Of a stretch of 64,000 nt of DNA, positions 1 to 10,445 are shown piece after piece. How positions within the stretch are numbered: the first letter of the stretch is position 1; each line of letters opens with the position of its first letter. Position numbers and translations under genes: made by a program. Source of the DNA: Isochrysis galbana (taxonomy: Eukaryota; Haptophyta; Isochrysidales; Isochrysidaceae). The notes beneath the pieces are model-generated. The model worked only from the letters and a program-made list of their open reading frames with translations, ran no database searches and was not told the origin of the DNA. The DNA lies in assembly GCA_018136815.1 (NCBI GenBank), contig CM030932.1, forward strand, positions 8,370,001 to 8,434,000, given 5' to 3'.

Positions 1-123
1 CATGCATGGCCCATGGCCATGGCCATGGCTAAGGGCGCGTAGGAGCTAGCTAGTGATAGTGCCAAGCTAAACACACCACACCCTGTTAGTGGCGACTAGG
101 ATGTGATGCTACCAACCCACACT

Positions 124-180
124 TCACACTTGCACACACACGCAAAGAAACGCACACACACACACACAGAGCACACAGTC
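124..180. repeat. CA-rich simple sequence
   Basis: Imperfect (CA)n tract interrupted by CGCAAAGAAACG. Ordinary microsatellite; no coding signal. Confidence 0.7.
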
Positions 181-399
181 CACCGTCGACAGTCGTACAG
201 TGTACACAGTTACAGTCACACAACCAGGCTTTGTGCGCAGATGCACAGATGAAGATGTGGAGGAATCGCTTGTTCGCTTGCCGCCCGTCCCGCCGCCCGC
301 CGCCTTGCCGCTACCAACCACCACTCCGCTCACGGGGGGTCCTGGGAGCTCCCAGCCAGGGGCTGAGAGCCTACGCGGGGTAACATATACATGTATGCG

Positions 400-843
400 T
401 GTAGATCATAGCATTTGTAGTAGGACCGGCCCATTTGCCGCCAAATTCCCCCCCACTCTGCTTGATCCGCGTTTTAAGACATACGCATTTCCAGGGCTCC
501 AAGACACAGATTTGACTTTAGAGAGGGCAGCCGCCATGCAAGCGTTCAGAGGCACATGGGAGCATGTGTGGAAGCCCACGTCGGCAAGACAGCAGCAAGC
601 CATCATCTTTCCCCCCCCACCACCCCAAACTTTTGCGGTGGTGCCTGTGAAGAAAGCCAGCTCCAGCTCTGTGAGTTCCATCTTTTCATCCCCCTTAACA
701 CCTGACTACATTGTTGAGGACGTGCCGCAGGACTCTCCTCGGACAGATTTGGATGAGCTAGAGATATATTTGGCTCTGCCTCATGTGCAAGACATGGACA
801 TCGATGTCCTCCAATGGTGGCAGGCGCGGGATCACAACAAAGG
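400..843 (+). pseudogene. hAT-family transposase, C-terminal fragment
   Basis: The open frame contains a TLLDPRFK motif and, about 100 residues on, DELEIYLALP followed by LQWWQARDHN. Both are hallmarks of hAT transposases: the LDPRFK stretch of the catalytic core and the C-terminal dimerisation helix with its WW pair. There is no ATG at the head, and the N-terminal BED finger and first catalytic residues are missing, so this is a 5'-truncated remnant. After the dimerisation motif the frame runs into unrelated retrotransposon-like sequence, so the fragment is also truncated or invaded at its 3' side. It cannot encode an active transposase. Confidence 0.7.
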
Positions 844-849
844 AGCAGA

Positions 850-1523
850 TGCATCGATGTCAGAGCAAGGCTCATCCAGATGTCCACCCCCGTCGTCGAC
901 GTACTCGTACCCCAAGCGTAACTTCGTTCCACCTCCGACCGCCACCGTCGGCGCCGCCCAAATCATGGACCAACAAGTCCAGATCGAGGCTCTCCGCGGC
1001 GCTGTCGACCGCCTCGAGTCCTCTACCCTCCAAGCCGCCCAGCGCCACGAAGAATTTCAGCGAGAGGTGGCATTCTTTCGATTCTTCTGAAATTCACGAC
1101 ATAGTCGCCGCCGCGGTTACTTCATCCACCCTCACCGCTCGCCGCCAACAAGCAAGCGATAGGCTCGCTCGTCAAGCATCGGAATCTTCGGAGTCGATTA
1201 CCTCCTCGTATCTCGATGTGGGCGTGCCTCATGCCGACGAATTACGTCAAGCGCTCTCTACCGACGATTTCGCCAGCTCGATCCTTTCTGAAGTCGAGTC
1301 GATCCTTCCGAAAGCTTCCTCTTCGATTGACTCTAGCTCGTCGTCGAAGAAAAGTTCCCGATTCCTCCTTCGCGATGGCCTACTCTACTACCGCTCCTCA
1401 GAAGCGGAAGAGGCTCCTCTTCGTTTATACATTCCGGAGTCCCTTCGTGACACGTACCTCCGCGCCTACCATGACCACCTTGGTCGCGCGATGCGCGCTC
1501 GGCGAGGGTCTGTGCCAGAGTGA
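850..1523 (+). pseudogene. Ty3/gypsy-type Pol fragment (coiled coil plus integrase zinc-binding head)
   Basis: In the frame ending at 1523 the residues RFLLRDGLLYYR, then LRLYIPESLRDTYLRAYHDH, match the start of the integrase H2C2 zinc-binding domain of LTR retrotransposon polyproteins (dGlLyr ... vP..lr...l...Hd). The preceding D/S-rich stretch resembles the RNase H to integrase connector. The frame is lost right after HDHLG, where the head of a hairpin retroposon (1490-1646) is joined. Upstream (960-1080) a second frame encodes a short heptad-like stretch, possibly gag-derived. The catalytic DDE core is absent; a dead chimera. Confidence 0.6.
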
Positions 1524-1646
1524 TGTCAGCTCAGCCCCTGCCAGCAGGCAGGGGCTGAGGTTGAGTGTGCAGGCCCACCCAGGGGGTGTCTGCGATGGAG
1601 GAGGGGGGGCACGGGGCCCCCATGACCCTATCAGTTTTACTGATAG
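1490..1646 (-). mobile_element. Hairpin-headed retroposon, 5' fragment
   Basis: Read on the minus strand the copy begins with the perfect hairpin CTATCAG/CTGATAG (1628-1646, loop of 5), then GGGTCATGGGGGCC, then a second 12-bp perfect hairpin (TCAGCCCCTGCC at 1531-1542 against 1547-1558). The same order is seen at 49021-49140 and, with other stem sequences, at 11468, 21313, 22854-23772 and 60893. The copy is broken about 150 bp from the head, inside the gypsy remnant. Confidence 0.7.
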
Positions 1647-1935
1647 TGGCGCTCTCGCTCTCGTAACACTCAGACTCAGACCCTACAAACTCGCCTCGCC
1701 TCGCCAGCCCCTGCCATCACAGCCCTTCTCACACTCACCCTCGCCTCTCGCCGCTCGTTTCATGTCGCTCTCGCCGCCGTCCTCGCCCTCTCCCAAGCCC
1801 GCCTGCCCGCCTTCCTCTGCTGACGGGCTTCAGCCCGTCAGCGTCTCTGAAGTCGTCTCCTCCGCCGCGCCTGCCGCCGGCATGCCTCCTTCCTCATTGC
1901 CCTCAGGCCCTATGGGCCACTCCAATTCGTCACAC
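1647..1935 (+). pseudogene. Truncated copy of the 28-kb gag gene start
   Basis: Closely matches 28383-28670: the same leader rich in CTCGCTCTCG, the same ATG (here 1762) and the same first ~55 residues (SSADGLQPVSVSEVVSSAAP). Homology stops near the CCCTATGGGCC sequence at about 1910-1935. A third partial copy lies at 30880-31075 on the minus strand. Only the extreme N-terminus of the gag is present. Confidence 0.7.
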
Positions 1936-2745
1936 CCTAAAGTGGCAGCTACCTCAAGTGAAAAATTTTTTTTGTCAAATGCCCCCATAAAATGGGTATA
2001 TAATCTCTACTGGTACTGGCAAAGTACCTCTTACGTGGTCAATCAGTTTCACAGTCTCCGGAACGAACCGGAACATGATGATCCTGGCCTGAAAGCCCCC
2101 AGTCGCTCAGATTGACAGGTCAACTTCAAAAGCGCAAGGCGCCTTTGTGGCGTAGCCCGGCGCCGCCACACTGCAGCTGCTCCGGCGGGCGGGCAACGAG
2201 CTCTGCGTGGGCACCATGCGCACGCTGAGCCTCTGCACCCCCTAGTGAGTGGCCGGGCTACTAACTGAACCGCCCAATGTAGCGCACCTGGGCCGCACCC
2301 CGGAAACCGAAGACTAAGGAATGAAGGGGGGAAAGGGAAGAGGTGGAGGAAAGGGATACAAGGCCGATGTCGGCAGTAAGGCAACAGTTGCCGGATCGTA
2401 GTAGGTGTGTAGCCCTGGATCTTCAGTTTTTTATCTATATCCAGCGCTATTGTTGGGGGCGTGGAGTGGTGGGCCAAATGCCGACCGCCTTCCGCCTTCG
2501 TTCGATCCCCCCTAGTTTCATTACTTCCCCTTATTGCTCTCATTTTTTTGTCTCAAACGAGTTGCATTGGGGTGCAGCAGCGCGCATCGACGAGCCAGCA
2601 TAGACGCACCGCACTGACAACAACTTCTGCTCACCTATGATGGAGCAGGCGCCAAGCGTTATGCAACGCAAAGCACAGCAAGCAAGAGAAGCGCACAGAG
2701 GCGCGCCTCAAGCAATCGGCGCCTTTTTCAGATTCAGAAGCACTC

Positions 2746-3768
2746 TCAAGCCGGAACTATTGTGCCACCCTGCACAACTGCCACCTGCGCACGTGGAGGG
2801 TGGTCGAGCAAAAACTCCATGCTTAGTGCAAGCGCGGCGGCCAATTGCTCATCCGCCTCGGAATCATTTTGAGGTGCAAGGTTCCACGGCCGAGCTGCGA
2901 TTGTGCTGAATTCTTGCGGACGAATCGCATCAACTCTGGCACTTCGGCCGCTCATGCTGGCTACAAAGCTTGCCGGCTCATCGGCAGGAACGAGGAGCCC
3001 TAGGCTCCGATCCTCGCCTCCATAGCCACTTGCCAAAGGGTGAGTATCCGATTGAGCAGCATTTGTCACAGAGAATGCGTCGGACGGATTCACGGATTCC
3101 TCGGATGATCCTTGCAGCATAGTGCTGGCGGAGAGGATATTTGACGGGTTTACAGTCTGCTTGAGTCTTGGAACGATCTTGACACCTTGCGTCTTCTCCC
3201 AGTCAAAATGGCTTCCGCAGCGGCACACAATGTGATTGCATCCTTCTGACCGGAAAATGATGACCTCACACTGCGGGCAGCAGCGGCAGTGTTCTTGGCA
3301 AAATTCCGCAAAGCCACTATCAGGTTCAGATCCACATTCTAGAGCAGCCACACGGCGAGAGTAGACGGCACGCCGATTCTCCATCTGATTCTTGAGCGCT
3401 TCGGTAGAAGCATACTGTGCAATGTCACTGTCGCTCAGGAGGTTTTTGCAGCCGATGCCAAGGCAAGGGATGTGGAGACGGCCCTCTTGAACAGCGAGAG
3501 TGACGTATTGCTCGATGCATGGCCTGCACGCACGATGGCAGTACTTCCATTGGATGACTGATTTCATATCCACCCACGCGATGTTGTCCATGCACACTGC
3601 GCATTGGTGGAGCGTGGAATTAAGCCATTCGCGAATGGCCTGTTGGATGCTATGCACAGCGCGCCGGCGGCGAATCAGGGCGAGCGTTGCCCGACGACGA
3701 TGATCTCGAAGCGCTTCGACGAAGCCGTTGGCGCGTATCTCTGCGAGGAGCTCTTCCGGCATTGCCAT
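2746..3768 (-). CDS. RBR/RING-type E3 ubiquitin ligase-like protein
   Basis: A 340-residue protein from the first ATG (3768). Residues 56-107 form a clean RING1: C56-x2-C59, C77-H78-x2-C81-x2-C84, C102-x4-C107, the spacing typical of RING-between-RING ligases. Residues 164-187 carry a RING2-like block, CPQCEVIIFRSEGCNHIVC followed by CGSHFDW; in RBR ligases the Cys of GCNH (here C177) takes the ubiquitin thioester. The in-between domain is poorly preserved (Cys/His at 145-163), and the protein is shorter than most RBR ligases. The C-terminal 150 residues are low-complexity with an acidic, Ala-rich helix near the end. Ubiquitin transfer by a RING/HECT hybrid mechanism is inferred from family knowledge. 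No intron is needed. Confidence 0.75.
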   Translation of the reverse strand: MAMPEELLAEIRANGFVEALRDHRRRATLALIRRRRAVHSIQQAIREWLNSTLHQCAVCMDNIAWVDMKSVIQWKYCHRACRPCIEQYVTLAVQEGRLHIPCLGIGCKNLLSDSDIAQYASTEALKNQMENRRAVYSRRVAALECGSEPDSGFAEFCQEHCRCCPQCEVIIFRSEGCNHIVCRCGSHFDWEKTQGVKIVPRLKQTVNPSNILSASTMLQGSSEESVNPSDAFSVTNAAQSDTHPLASGYGGEDRSLGLLVPADEPASFVASMSGRSARVDAIRPQEFSTIAARPWNLAPQNDSEADEQLAAALALSMEFLLDHPPRAQVAVVQGGTIVPA

Positions 3769-3804
3769 GATGACGATGGTGTGGTGCGAGTCGGACGCAG
3801 GCAA

Positions 3805-4290
3805 GAAAAAGGAGCTCTCCGAGAGTGATGATAGAAGTAGTGGTGGTTAGATTATGAACTGCAGGGGAAGGGCACGTGAATCACGAGAGGAAGGGGCTGT
3901 CGCGATTCGTTCGAGATTTTGTTTGGGGTACAGCAGTACTACTAGTGCATCTACATGGTACATGGGTATAGATATGGGTGTAATCGTATAGTCAGGAGAA
4001 GGGGGGGCCATGTATAATCCGCGCTTCTACGATCAAGTAACTCGCGCTTCTACGACCATTCCACCTTTCGTATTTCGTAAAGTCGCGTTCCGTCAAAAGA
4101 GGGCCAGGTGATTTTTTTTACCCAGAAGTGCTTGTTTTCTTTTTAGGTAGGAATGCCACAACAATTCCCCAGAGTAATATTATTACGAAGATGAGTACAA
4201 AGCTAATCACGACATACAAAAGGACGCGGCGCGTGCGCATAGCAACCCCCCCCCCAACACACACACGGTAACCCCAAGCTACGCAGGCTG
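3805..4290. other. Intergenic, no gene seen
   Basis: Probable shared upstream/downstream space between the RING protein and the MGQYF-type gene. It holds an AT-richer stretch and a short CA run near 4256. Nothing codes convincingly. Confidence 0.4.
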
Positions 4291-4295
4291 AGTTT

Positions 4296-4869
4296 TCATC
4301 TTTTTCGTCTTTTTCTCACACCGTCACACCCCTCATCCTCGATCCTATTGTCGATGTCGTTCTGCTGGCAGGCGACGATGTCGCTTGGCTGATCTTGGGT
4401 GGCGAGGTCCGTGACGCGTGCGAGGACGGCCATCTTGTTCTCCATGTAGAGTTTGCCAGCTGCTCGGCGCACTTGCACCATGGGACTCGTTTCAGCGTAC
4501 GCGACCGCCGTGATGTATTCCATGCAGAGGTACGTACGCGACGGCGGCCTCGTCTCCAATGTACTTGGTCTTTGAGATCCTGTCGTACTCGTTGGAGTAG
4601 TCGCCGACGAGCATGAGCTTTGCCTTGCACCAACGGCCCATGTATGGCTCGATGAGTGCCCACATCGACGGGTAGCGTTCCTTGGCCAGATCCACGCGGA
4701 AGTCTCCACATCCACGGCCCATGCCGGAGGCTGTGACGAGCAGCATCGCCAGGATGGCGCCGCTCATGCCCTCCTCCATGTGTTCGCAGAACTTGAGGGC
4801 TGGGCCGCGGATCTCCTCGTAGGTGCGGTGACCGAGTCGCTTGGCGAGGAAGACAAAGTACTGGCCCAT
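4296..4869 (-). pseudogene. MGQYF-type protein of unknown function, frame interrupted
   Basis: From ATG 4869 the frame reads MGQYFVFLAKRLG, and later the block GRWCKAKLMLVGDYSNEYD. This recalls the uncharacterised family of fungal and protist proteins beginning MGQYW and carrying a 'GRWAGDR...GDY' block. After AAVAY the frame runs to a stop at 4492. The coding signal resumes in the next frame with AVAYAETSPMVQVRRAAGK and continues to the stop at 4296. The 10-bp sequence GTCGCGTACG is present on both sides of the break (plus-strand 4496-4505 and 4533-4542, 37 bp apart); loss of one 37-bp unit would put the two halves in one frame. No GT-AG pair fits the required phase, so a tandem duplication, an unusual intron or an assembly slip are the options. 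Without the break the product would be about 180 residues. Confidence 0.55.
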
Positions 4870-4974
4870 GGCGAAGGAGCGAAGGAAGATTGTGGAGGAG
4901 GAAGAGGAGAGTGGGGTGGTGACGGTGGTGGAAGAAGTCTAGGAGGAGGACTCTGGAGTTTCTCCAGATGCGTG

Positions 4975-5125
4975 TGCTTCGGCCCCCCCGCGGGGACGCC
5001 GTGCGTGTGCATGGAAGTTTCCACGCGCCGTCACGGATGCGCATACAAGGCAGTTTCGGCAAGATGCATGTGCCTCGGTCCCCCCGCGGGAACGCCGTGC
5101 GTGCGCATGGAAGTTTCCGCACACC
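4975..5125 (-). repeat. Two copies of a ~97-bp interspersed repeat
   Basis: The segments near 4978-5030 and 5077-5122 both carry, on the minus strand, GCACGGCG..CCCGCGGGG with a nearby GGAAACTTCCATGC. The same unit occurs on the plus strand at 33825-34235. Multicopy in this genome, no coding evidence. Confidence 0.6.
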
Positions 5126-5173
5126 ACCGCCTCCCTCACCACCCGCCTCGACCCGGGCACACACGCCCCCTGG

Positions 5174-6291
5174 ATGAGGCGCCTTGTCCTGCGCCTTTCC
5201 CGCCACCACCCCGCCGTGAGCGAGCTCCTTCGCCCCTCTTTCGACGCACCCATCTCCCCTTCTGAGGCCAATGTCGATTCGTGGCTCTCCGGGGCCATCA
5301 TCGACTGTCTCGACATGTCCGCACCCCGGGTCGCCAACCTCATGGAGGCCTGCCCCCGCGACATCCTCCTGAGTGGCCGGGGGCTCCTCTCCTACCTCGA
5401 GAACATCCATCTCCCACGCACAGGCGCCGCCGTCCAAGCGGCCTCTCAATCCTTCGCAGCACTCCGCCCCTTTGCCATTGGCATGGACGAGCCCGAAGTC
5501 GAGGCCGCCGCTCGTCACGCTATCCGCGCCTTTGAGCTGCTCCCCACTCGCCCTGCCACCGGCCCCTTCGCCCTTCACCAAATGCTCCTTGAGAAACTTC
5601 CTGACTCTCTCTCCTCCCTCCGCACCGACGAGCTACGCAAGCTCTACGAGACCGACATCATGGGCGACCCACCGAGCCACATCGACACCCTCATCGCCCG
5701 GATCGCCCTTTGGCTTCGCCCGGGGGTGCACATGCCCTCGCCCACCACCGGCCCCGCCGCCTTTGCCGCCCTCTCCCGTCCCCCTTCCACCTCCACCGGC
5801 TGCTTCGTGTGCGGCGAGCCCAATTCCCAATTGCTCCGCCCGCACTTGTCCCCGTCGTTGCCTCTCCTGCGGCGAAAAGCTGTGCCCAGGCGCGCGCGAC
5901 AAACCGCTTTGCGTTGTTTGTGCGCGCTCCCTCCCCACCCTCCCGCTCTCACACCCTCAATGCCCTCGGCAAGCCCGTGCCCGAACGTGTCTTTGCCCGC
6001 CTCGCCCACCTTTGGGAGGAGCGCCACCGCCTCGACCAACCTCAAGCCAACGTCGCCACCATCATCGACGACGAGGCCTCCCTCCTCGACGTCGTCGACG
6101 CCCTCGAGGGCACCCCCTCGCCCTCCTCAGACGCAGCCCCTCCTCCCTCTGAGCCGCCGCTGCCGCCTCTCTTTGCCGGCTCCCTGGCCATCGCAGCCGA
6201 CGCCCTCCTCCCTCCGTCCCCGTTCCCGCCTCGCCCGTTCTACTCTGACTTCGCCGTCGGCTCGTCCACTCTCGGTCCTCTCTCCTCTTAA
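5174..6291 (+). pseudogene. Retrotransposon gag-like protein with frameshifts
   Basis: From ATG 5174 an alpha-helical capsid-like region runs about 215 residues (SWLSGAIIDCLD, LHQMLLEKLPDSL, then DTLIARIALWLRPG). It is followed by the start of a zinc knuckle, GCFVCGEPN. Immediately after, the cysteine-rich continuation (CPRRCLSCGEKLCPGARDK, then CVVC) is found only in another frame, and a third frame supplies the C-terminal stretch ERVFARLAHLWEERHRLDQP and an acidic, Pro-rich tail to 6291. The order capsid, then zinc knuckle, then acidic tail is that of LTR-element Gag. At least two frameshifts make it a pseudogene, unless the C-runs hide sequencing errors. No pol follows. Confidence 0.6.
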
Positions 6292-6960
6292 TTCCATCCG
6301 TCCGCCGTCCCTTCCCCTTTCTTTCTTTCCTCCGTTCGTTTGCACGTCCGTCTCTTTCTCCCCCTTCCCCGCCTTTCGCGTTGGGCCTCCCTTCTCGGGT
6401 GTCCCATCGGGGGGGGGGTGTCGCGGTTAGGGGGAGAGCCGCCCTTAGGTTTCCCCAAGGGAGCCTCTCTCCCTTGGTTTCCCCCCTTTGCGAGTTTTCG
6501 TCCGCGTCCCTTCCGTCCGATCGGGATCCCCCGATCCCCAACCCCCCCCCCCCCTTTTTCTCTCTCTCTCTCTCCCCAAGTGTGTTAGGTCGGGGTTGAG
6601 CTCATGCTCGATCCCCCTCCCTTGTTTTCTTGTGTGTGCGCGCCCTTTGTTTCCTTGTTTGCGCTTCCCCCGTGTCCCGGGTGTTTCCCGCTCTTTCTCT
6701 TGTCTTCGTCCAGAGTTCCCGAGAGTCGCCCCCATGGCCGCACTCCTAGGGGCTCTGGGCAAGCTGTCCCGCCCCGCGTCGCCCCATGTTCGTGCTGGCG
6801 GTGTTCCCGCTGGTGCCTCGCCTCCCTCCAGCCCCAGTGCCCCCCGTGCTCAGCCCTTTGTGAGCCTGAGTGTCCCTGGTGTGCCCCATTCTTGGTCACA
6901 ACATTCCTTTGAGTCTCACTCCACACACACAGCCACAGCCACTCCACTCCTCGAGCCACA
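6292..6960. other. Pyrimidine-rich low-complexity spacer
   Basis: C/T-rich sequence with homopolymer C and TCTCTC runs (6541-6580). Open frames here are Pro/Ser/Arg-rich on both strands and have no family resemblance. It could be the untranslated part of the gag element. Confidence 0.4.
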
Positions 6961-6990
6961 CCCTCAGACCCTATGGGTCAGCTCAATTCG

Positions 6991-7296
6991 TCATACATAA
7001 CTGGCTGGTTCTCTAATTCCTGTCTTCTCGTTGTGTGTCGCTAGGGAAGGATATGGTGAAGGCGTCGTCTTTGTATTTGTAGACGTTGTGAGTGACGTTC
7101 GTGTGGAGAGATTCCCATAGCCGCGCCAAGGGGGCGCGTATTTTCGGGGGTGGGATATGCGGATTGTGCCCCTTCTCTTGTGAGGAAGGAGGTCGCGACA
7201 GCGGACGCGGCAGGGCACCGCACGGATGGGGCAATGAGGGCCTGGGGGGGAGGGCACAAGGCGCCTCCCCATGGTGAACTAAGTATACCCTTAGTT
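6991..7296 (-). mobile_element. Hairpin-headed element with short ORF remnant
   Basis: On the minus strand the element opens with the hairpin AACTAAG/CTTAGTT (7277-7296), then CACC and ATG (7272). The ATG opens a 93-codon frame (MGRRLVPSPPGPH...) to 6991. In a neighbouring frame the end reads VYKYKDDAFTI, which resembles the C-terminal YRVEFDNYTF region of the LINE at 46.8-48.1 kb. This supports a deleted member of the same element family. Confidence 0.55.
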
Positions 7297-7777
7297 GGAG
7301 AGCATGAGGGGGAACCATGCCCCTCTGCTTTGTCTGAGCCGACAACAACAGCAACAGCACACACACATGATCAAAGCATTGATCCCAAACCACTGAAATG
7401 AGCTGCACGTCAGCGTAAGTGCACAGGACTAGACACCGGAGCGAGCACAACCCAGTTCCAGCAACTGGGTGACGTCTTGTTGCCCTGTCTCAAAACTTGA
7501 AACACAATTATGGAACCATTGTTGGGACAGATTTCCGATCATGAACAAGGGGCTGGGATTATCCTGTCTGAGTGGCCAAACACGTGAAGAAGTCAAGCTT
7601 GGCGGCAGACAGCAACGGACTTGCACGACCCCAGCGCGGGGTTTCAGCCGTCATGCAAATTGTTCGGTTGGTTGTGATCATGTGTGATGCCAAGCAACCG
7701 GCCTAAGGTGTGAGTGCATCGAGAGCCCCCACGTAAGAGCCGGTGGGCGGAGAGGCTGCATCGATGCGGTCGGGAGT

Positions 7778-9774
7778 CTAATGATGGAAAAGGCGCAGGC
7801 CAGAGAAGGCCATGGTCATGCCGTACTCATCTGCGGCGGCGATGACCTCGGCGTCAGCGACTGAACCTCCGGCAGCGACGAGGTATTGCACGCCACGCAT
7901 GGACGCCACGTCGATCGAATCGCGGAAAGGGAAGAAGGCGTCGGACGCGAGGGCAACCCCGTCAAGCGTCTTAAGGAAGGCGGCCTTCTCCTCGGCGGTC
8001 AGCTCCTCTGGCTCCGTGGCGAAGTTGGTAAGCCACTGCGCCTTCTCAGTAGGTGGCATGTCGCCCTCGATGTATCGGACGCGAGCGTTGATGCGCTCCT
8101 ATAGGCGAGGCGTGCCGCGGCGACGATCACTGGGGCTGGCTTGCACTGGCGGTGCGGGGGCCACGGGCTCAAGGAGCTGTCGGATCACACGCCCTTGCGC
8201 AGTACCTGTCGCTTGACGCCATCCTTGAACTTGAGCGCCCGAACCTTCGGGTGTTGCCTGAGGTACCACGTCTCAACCTTGCGGCCTGCAAGCTTCACGC
8301 AGTCGACGCGCGACTGCTGTCCGGCGCCGACGCCCACCATCTGCCCGTCCTTGGCGTAGCCGACCGAGTTAGACTGGGTGTACTTGATGGCGACCTGTAA
8401 AGAGACGCAGTGACGCTCAGCAAATGGTGAATGGGCCCAGGCAAGCAGACTGCAGAAGAGCGCATCCGCGTACGCTACTGCGAGGGTACAAATGAGGCAG
8501 CGGGCAATTTCGACCTGCGCAACGAGGAGATCGCGCTTGACAGCATCAGACAACTCCTTCTTGGCGGTGACAACGTTGGCAAGCGTCGCATCAGTGATCG
8601 TGTCGGCCGCCCGGCGCTGGCGGAAGTCAGTGCCAAAGATGGTGCGGGCCTCCTCCTCAGGCGGCTCGAAGGCAGCGTCCGCCTCCAGGACAATGTACTT
8701 GCCTCCCTTCTTGGCCCTTAGGATCTCGAGGGCCTCGGGCTCGTATCCCGGTGCGATGATGCCATCAGAGACCTCAATCTTTAGGAGAGCCGCCGTTGAG
8801 GCATCCACCGTTGTGGAAATGGCCACAAAGTCGCCGAACGAGCAGAGCGGGTCGGCCTGCCGTGAGCGAAGGTATGCGATGGCGGTCTGCGAGAGCTCCT
8901 TTCCGGCCGCCTCGTAGACCTCGAGCATATCCTGCGAGAGCGGCGCATAAACGGCGGCGCCGGCCGGCGAGACGTGTTTGAATGAGGCGGCGGCAGGTAG
9001 GCCGGTCGCCTGGCCGAGCTCGCGTACGAGCTGCCATGCGTTAAGGGCGTCGAGCAGGTTGATGTAGCCCGGCGTGCCGGAGAGTACAGTGAATGGGAGT
9101 GGCTGTGGGCCCTGCGGGGAGAGGAGGCCGCGGACCGACGCCGGCTTCTGGTGTGGGTTGCACCCGTATTTGAGCGTCTGCACTGCTGTGCGACCCTCGC
9201 AGAGTTGGCTCTGCATCCATTCGGCGACTGCCGTGTCATATGTGGCTGTGTGCGAGAAGGCCTTGAGCGCATACATTGACTTGGCCTTGTCGTCGGGACC
9301 AGTAGGAAGGCTAGCAAGGTAGCTGGCGTAGTCGGCCGGCTCGACGAGCACGGTCACACGCGCGTGGTTCTTGGCGGCCGCACGCACCATAGTGGGCCCT
9401 CCGATATCGATGTTCTCGATGCACACGTCGAAAGGCGCGCCCTTAGCCACAGTTGCGGCAAATGGGTAAAGGTTGACGACGACGAGGTCGATGGGCTGGC
9501 CGCCTAGCAGGTTGGTGAGCTGCTCGCGATCCGCCTCGGTGTCGCGCATCAAGATCCCACCATGGACGCGAGGATGAAGCGTCTTGACGCGTCCATCCAT
9601 AACCTCTGGCGACTGGGTGTACTCTGAGACATCGGTGCAAGGCACTCCGGCGTCGCGGATCGCCTTTGCGGTGCCGCCGGTGGAGAGGATGGTGAATTCG
9701 TGTTTGTGCAGCCCCTGCACGAGCTCGGCTAGACCGCTCTTGTCTGAGACAGAGATGAGAGCCTTGCGTCCCAT
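7778..9774 (-). CDS. purH: Bifunctional AICAR transformylase / IMP cyclohydrolase (ATIC)
   Basis: Catalyses the last two steps of de novo purine synthesis: formylation of AICAR by 10-formyl-THF, then closure to IMP; cytosolic in most eukaryotes. Three exons: 9774-8515, 8394-8206 and 8098-7778, with GT-AG introns 8395-8514 (120 nt, in frame) and 8099-8205 (107 nt). The spliced protein is about 589 residues, the usual eukaryotic length. The N-terminal MGS-like cyclohydrolase domain shows [30 protein letters not shown] and NLYPF. The transformylase domain shows LKYGCNPHQ, the KH pair in [31 protein letters not shown] and [15 protein letters not shown], and it ends with the classic DAFFPFRD ... 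[14 protein letters not shown]. Start: the ATG at MGRKALIS aligns with the family; the longer open frame upstream is low-complexity and not credible. Confidence 0.97.
8099..8205 (-). other. purH intron 2
   Basis: Minus-strand donor GACAG|GTACTG and acceptor CCTATAG|GAG. Removal joins ...KFKDGVKRQ to [13 protein letters not shown], restoring ATIC order. Confidence 0.85.
8395..8514 (-). other. purH intron 1 (3n, no stop)
   Basis: Donor CGCAG|GTCGAA, acceptor TTTACAG|GTCGCC. It is 120 nt long and lacks an in-frame stop, so retention would add 40 residues just before the conserved YTQSNS block. Confidence 0.85.
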
Positions 9775-9779
9775 GGCGA

Positions 9780-10160
9780 GGAGAGAGAAGCGCGGGGGTA
9801 GGGGGGGAGGGAGGAAGGGAGGGAGGGAGAGAGAGCCGGGGGAGGGGAAGGTCAGGGGGGGGAGTCGGAAGCGGCGGCGAGGAGAGCTCTCGCTGGAAAG
9901 AGAGGAAGGGGTGACGCGAGTGGGTACGACGGGGGGGCACCTCTCGAAGAGAAGAAAGAGCGCCGCGGAATGGTGAGAGTCCAGCGAGGGGACTAACCCC
10001 TTCTGCGCCCCCCATCCCCACCCCCCCCTTTTTCCCCCCTTTCCCCTCCTCCCCCTTCCGGCCCCCCTCTTCCCCCCCCCTCTCCCCCCCCCCCCCCCCC
10101 CCCCACGCCCCCTCTTCCCTCGCGCCGCACAGCGCGCGCCGCGTGGCGCGTGGCTCGCGC
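9780..10160. other. Low-complexity purH upstream region
   Basis: Plus-strand G/A-rich tract (9780-9860) then C-rich tract with an uninterrupted C run at about 10081-10104. Presumed 5' UTR/promoter of purH on the minus strand; no discrete promoter motif recognised. Confidence 0.4.
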
Positions 10161-10394
10161 CCCACACACCTAAAATAGGGGATAGATAGTAGCACCACAT
10201 AGAAATACTCTAGTACAAGTTCCCGCGCATATAAGTCCGTGAGAGAATAGTATTTGCGTCCGTCCGGCACAAACACCTTCTGCCCCCCGCTTTGAACACT
10301 GGTTGTTCATCCCTGTCCGGCTAGCTGAACACTTGACACTTGGCGCCCCCCCCTTGGCCGCCCACCCAAGGGAATTCTTCAAAAAAGATCAGCC

Positions 10395-10445
10395 TCGTTG
10401 CTCGTTGAACACGAACACACGAACACGAACACGAACACCCAACAG
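10395..10445. repeat. ACGAACAC minisatellite
   Basis: About five tandem copies of GAACACGAACAC-like units. No coding evidence. Confidence 0.6.

Noticed and set aside
1628..1646. Hairpins as rho-independent terminators
   Set aside because: Eukaryotic DNA; no U-tract follows; hairpins occur at element 5' ends.
2150..2250. Possible terminal exon (ATLQLLRRAGNELCVGTMRT then stop)
   Set aside because: The peptide looks natural and is preceded by TAG, but no upstream exon or family match was found.
4316..5581. 421-codon minus-strand frame
   Set aside because: Arg/His/Gly-rich shadow of the MGQYF-type gene and the gag pseudogene; the protein-like signal is in the other frames.
9775..10200. N-terminal extension of ATIC giving 671 residues
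   Set aside because: The extension is Gly/Arg/Pro low-complexity from C-rich DNA; the family start is at MGRKALIS (9774).
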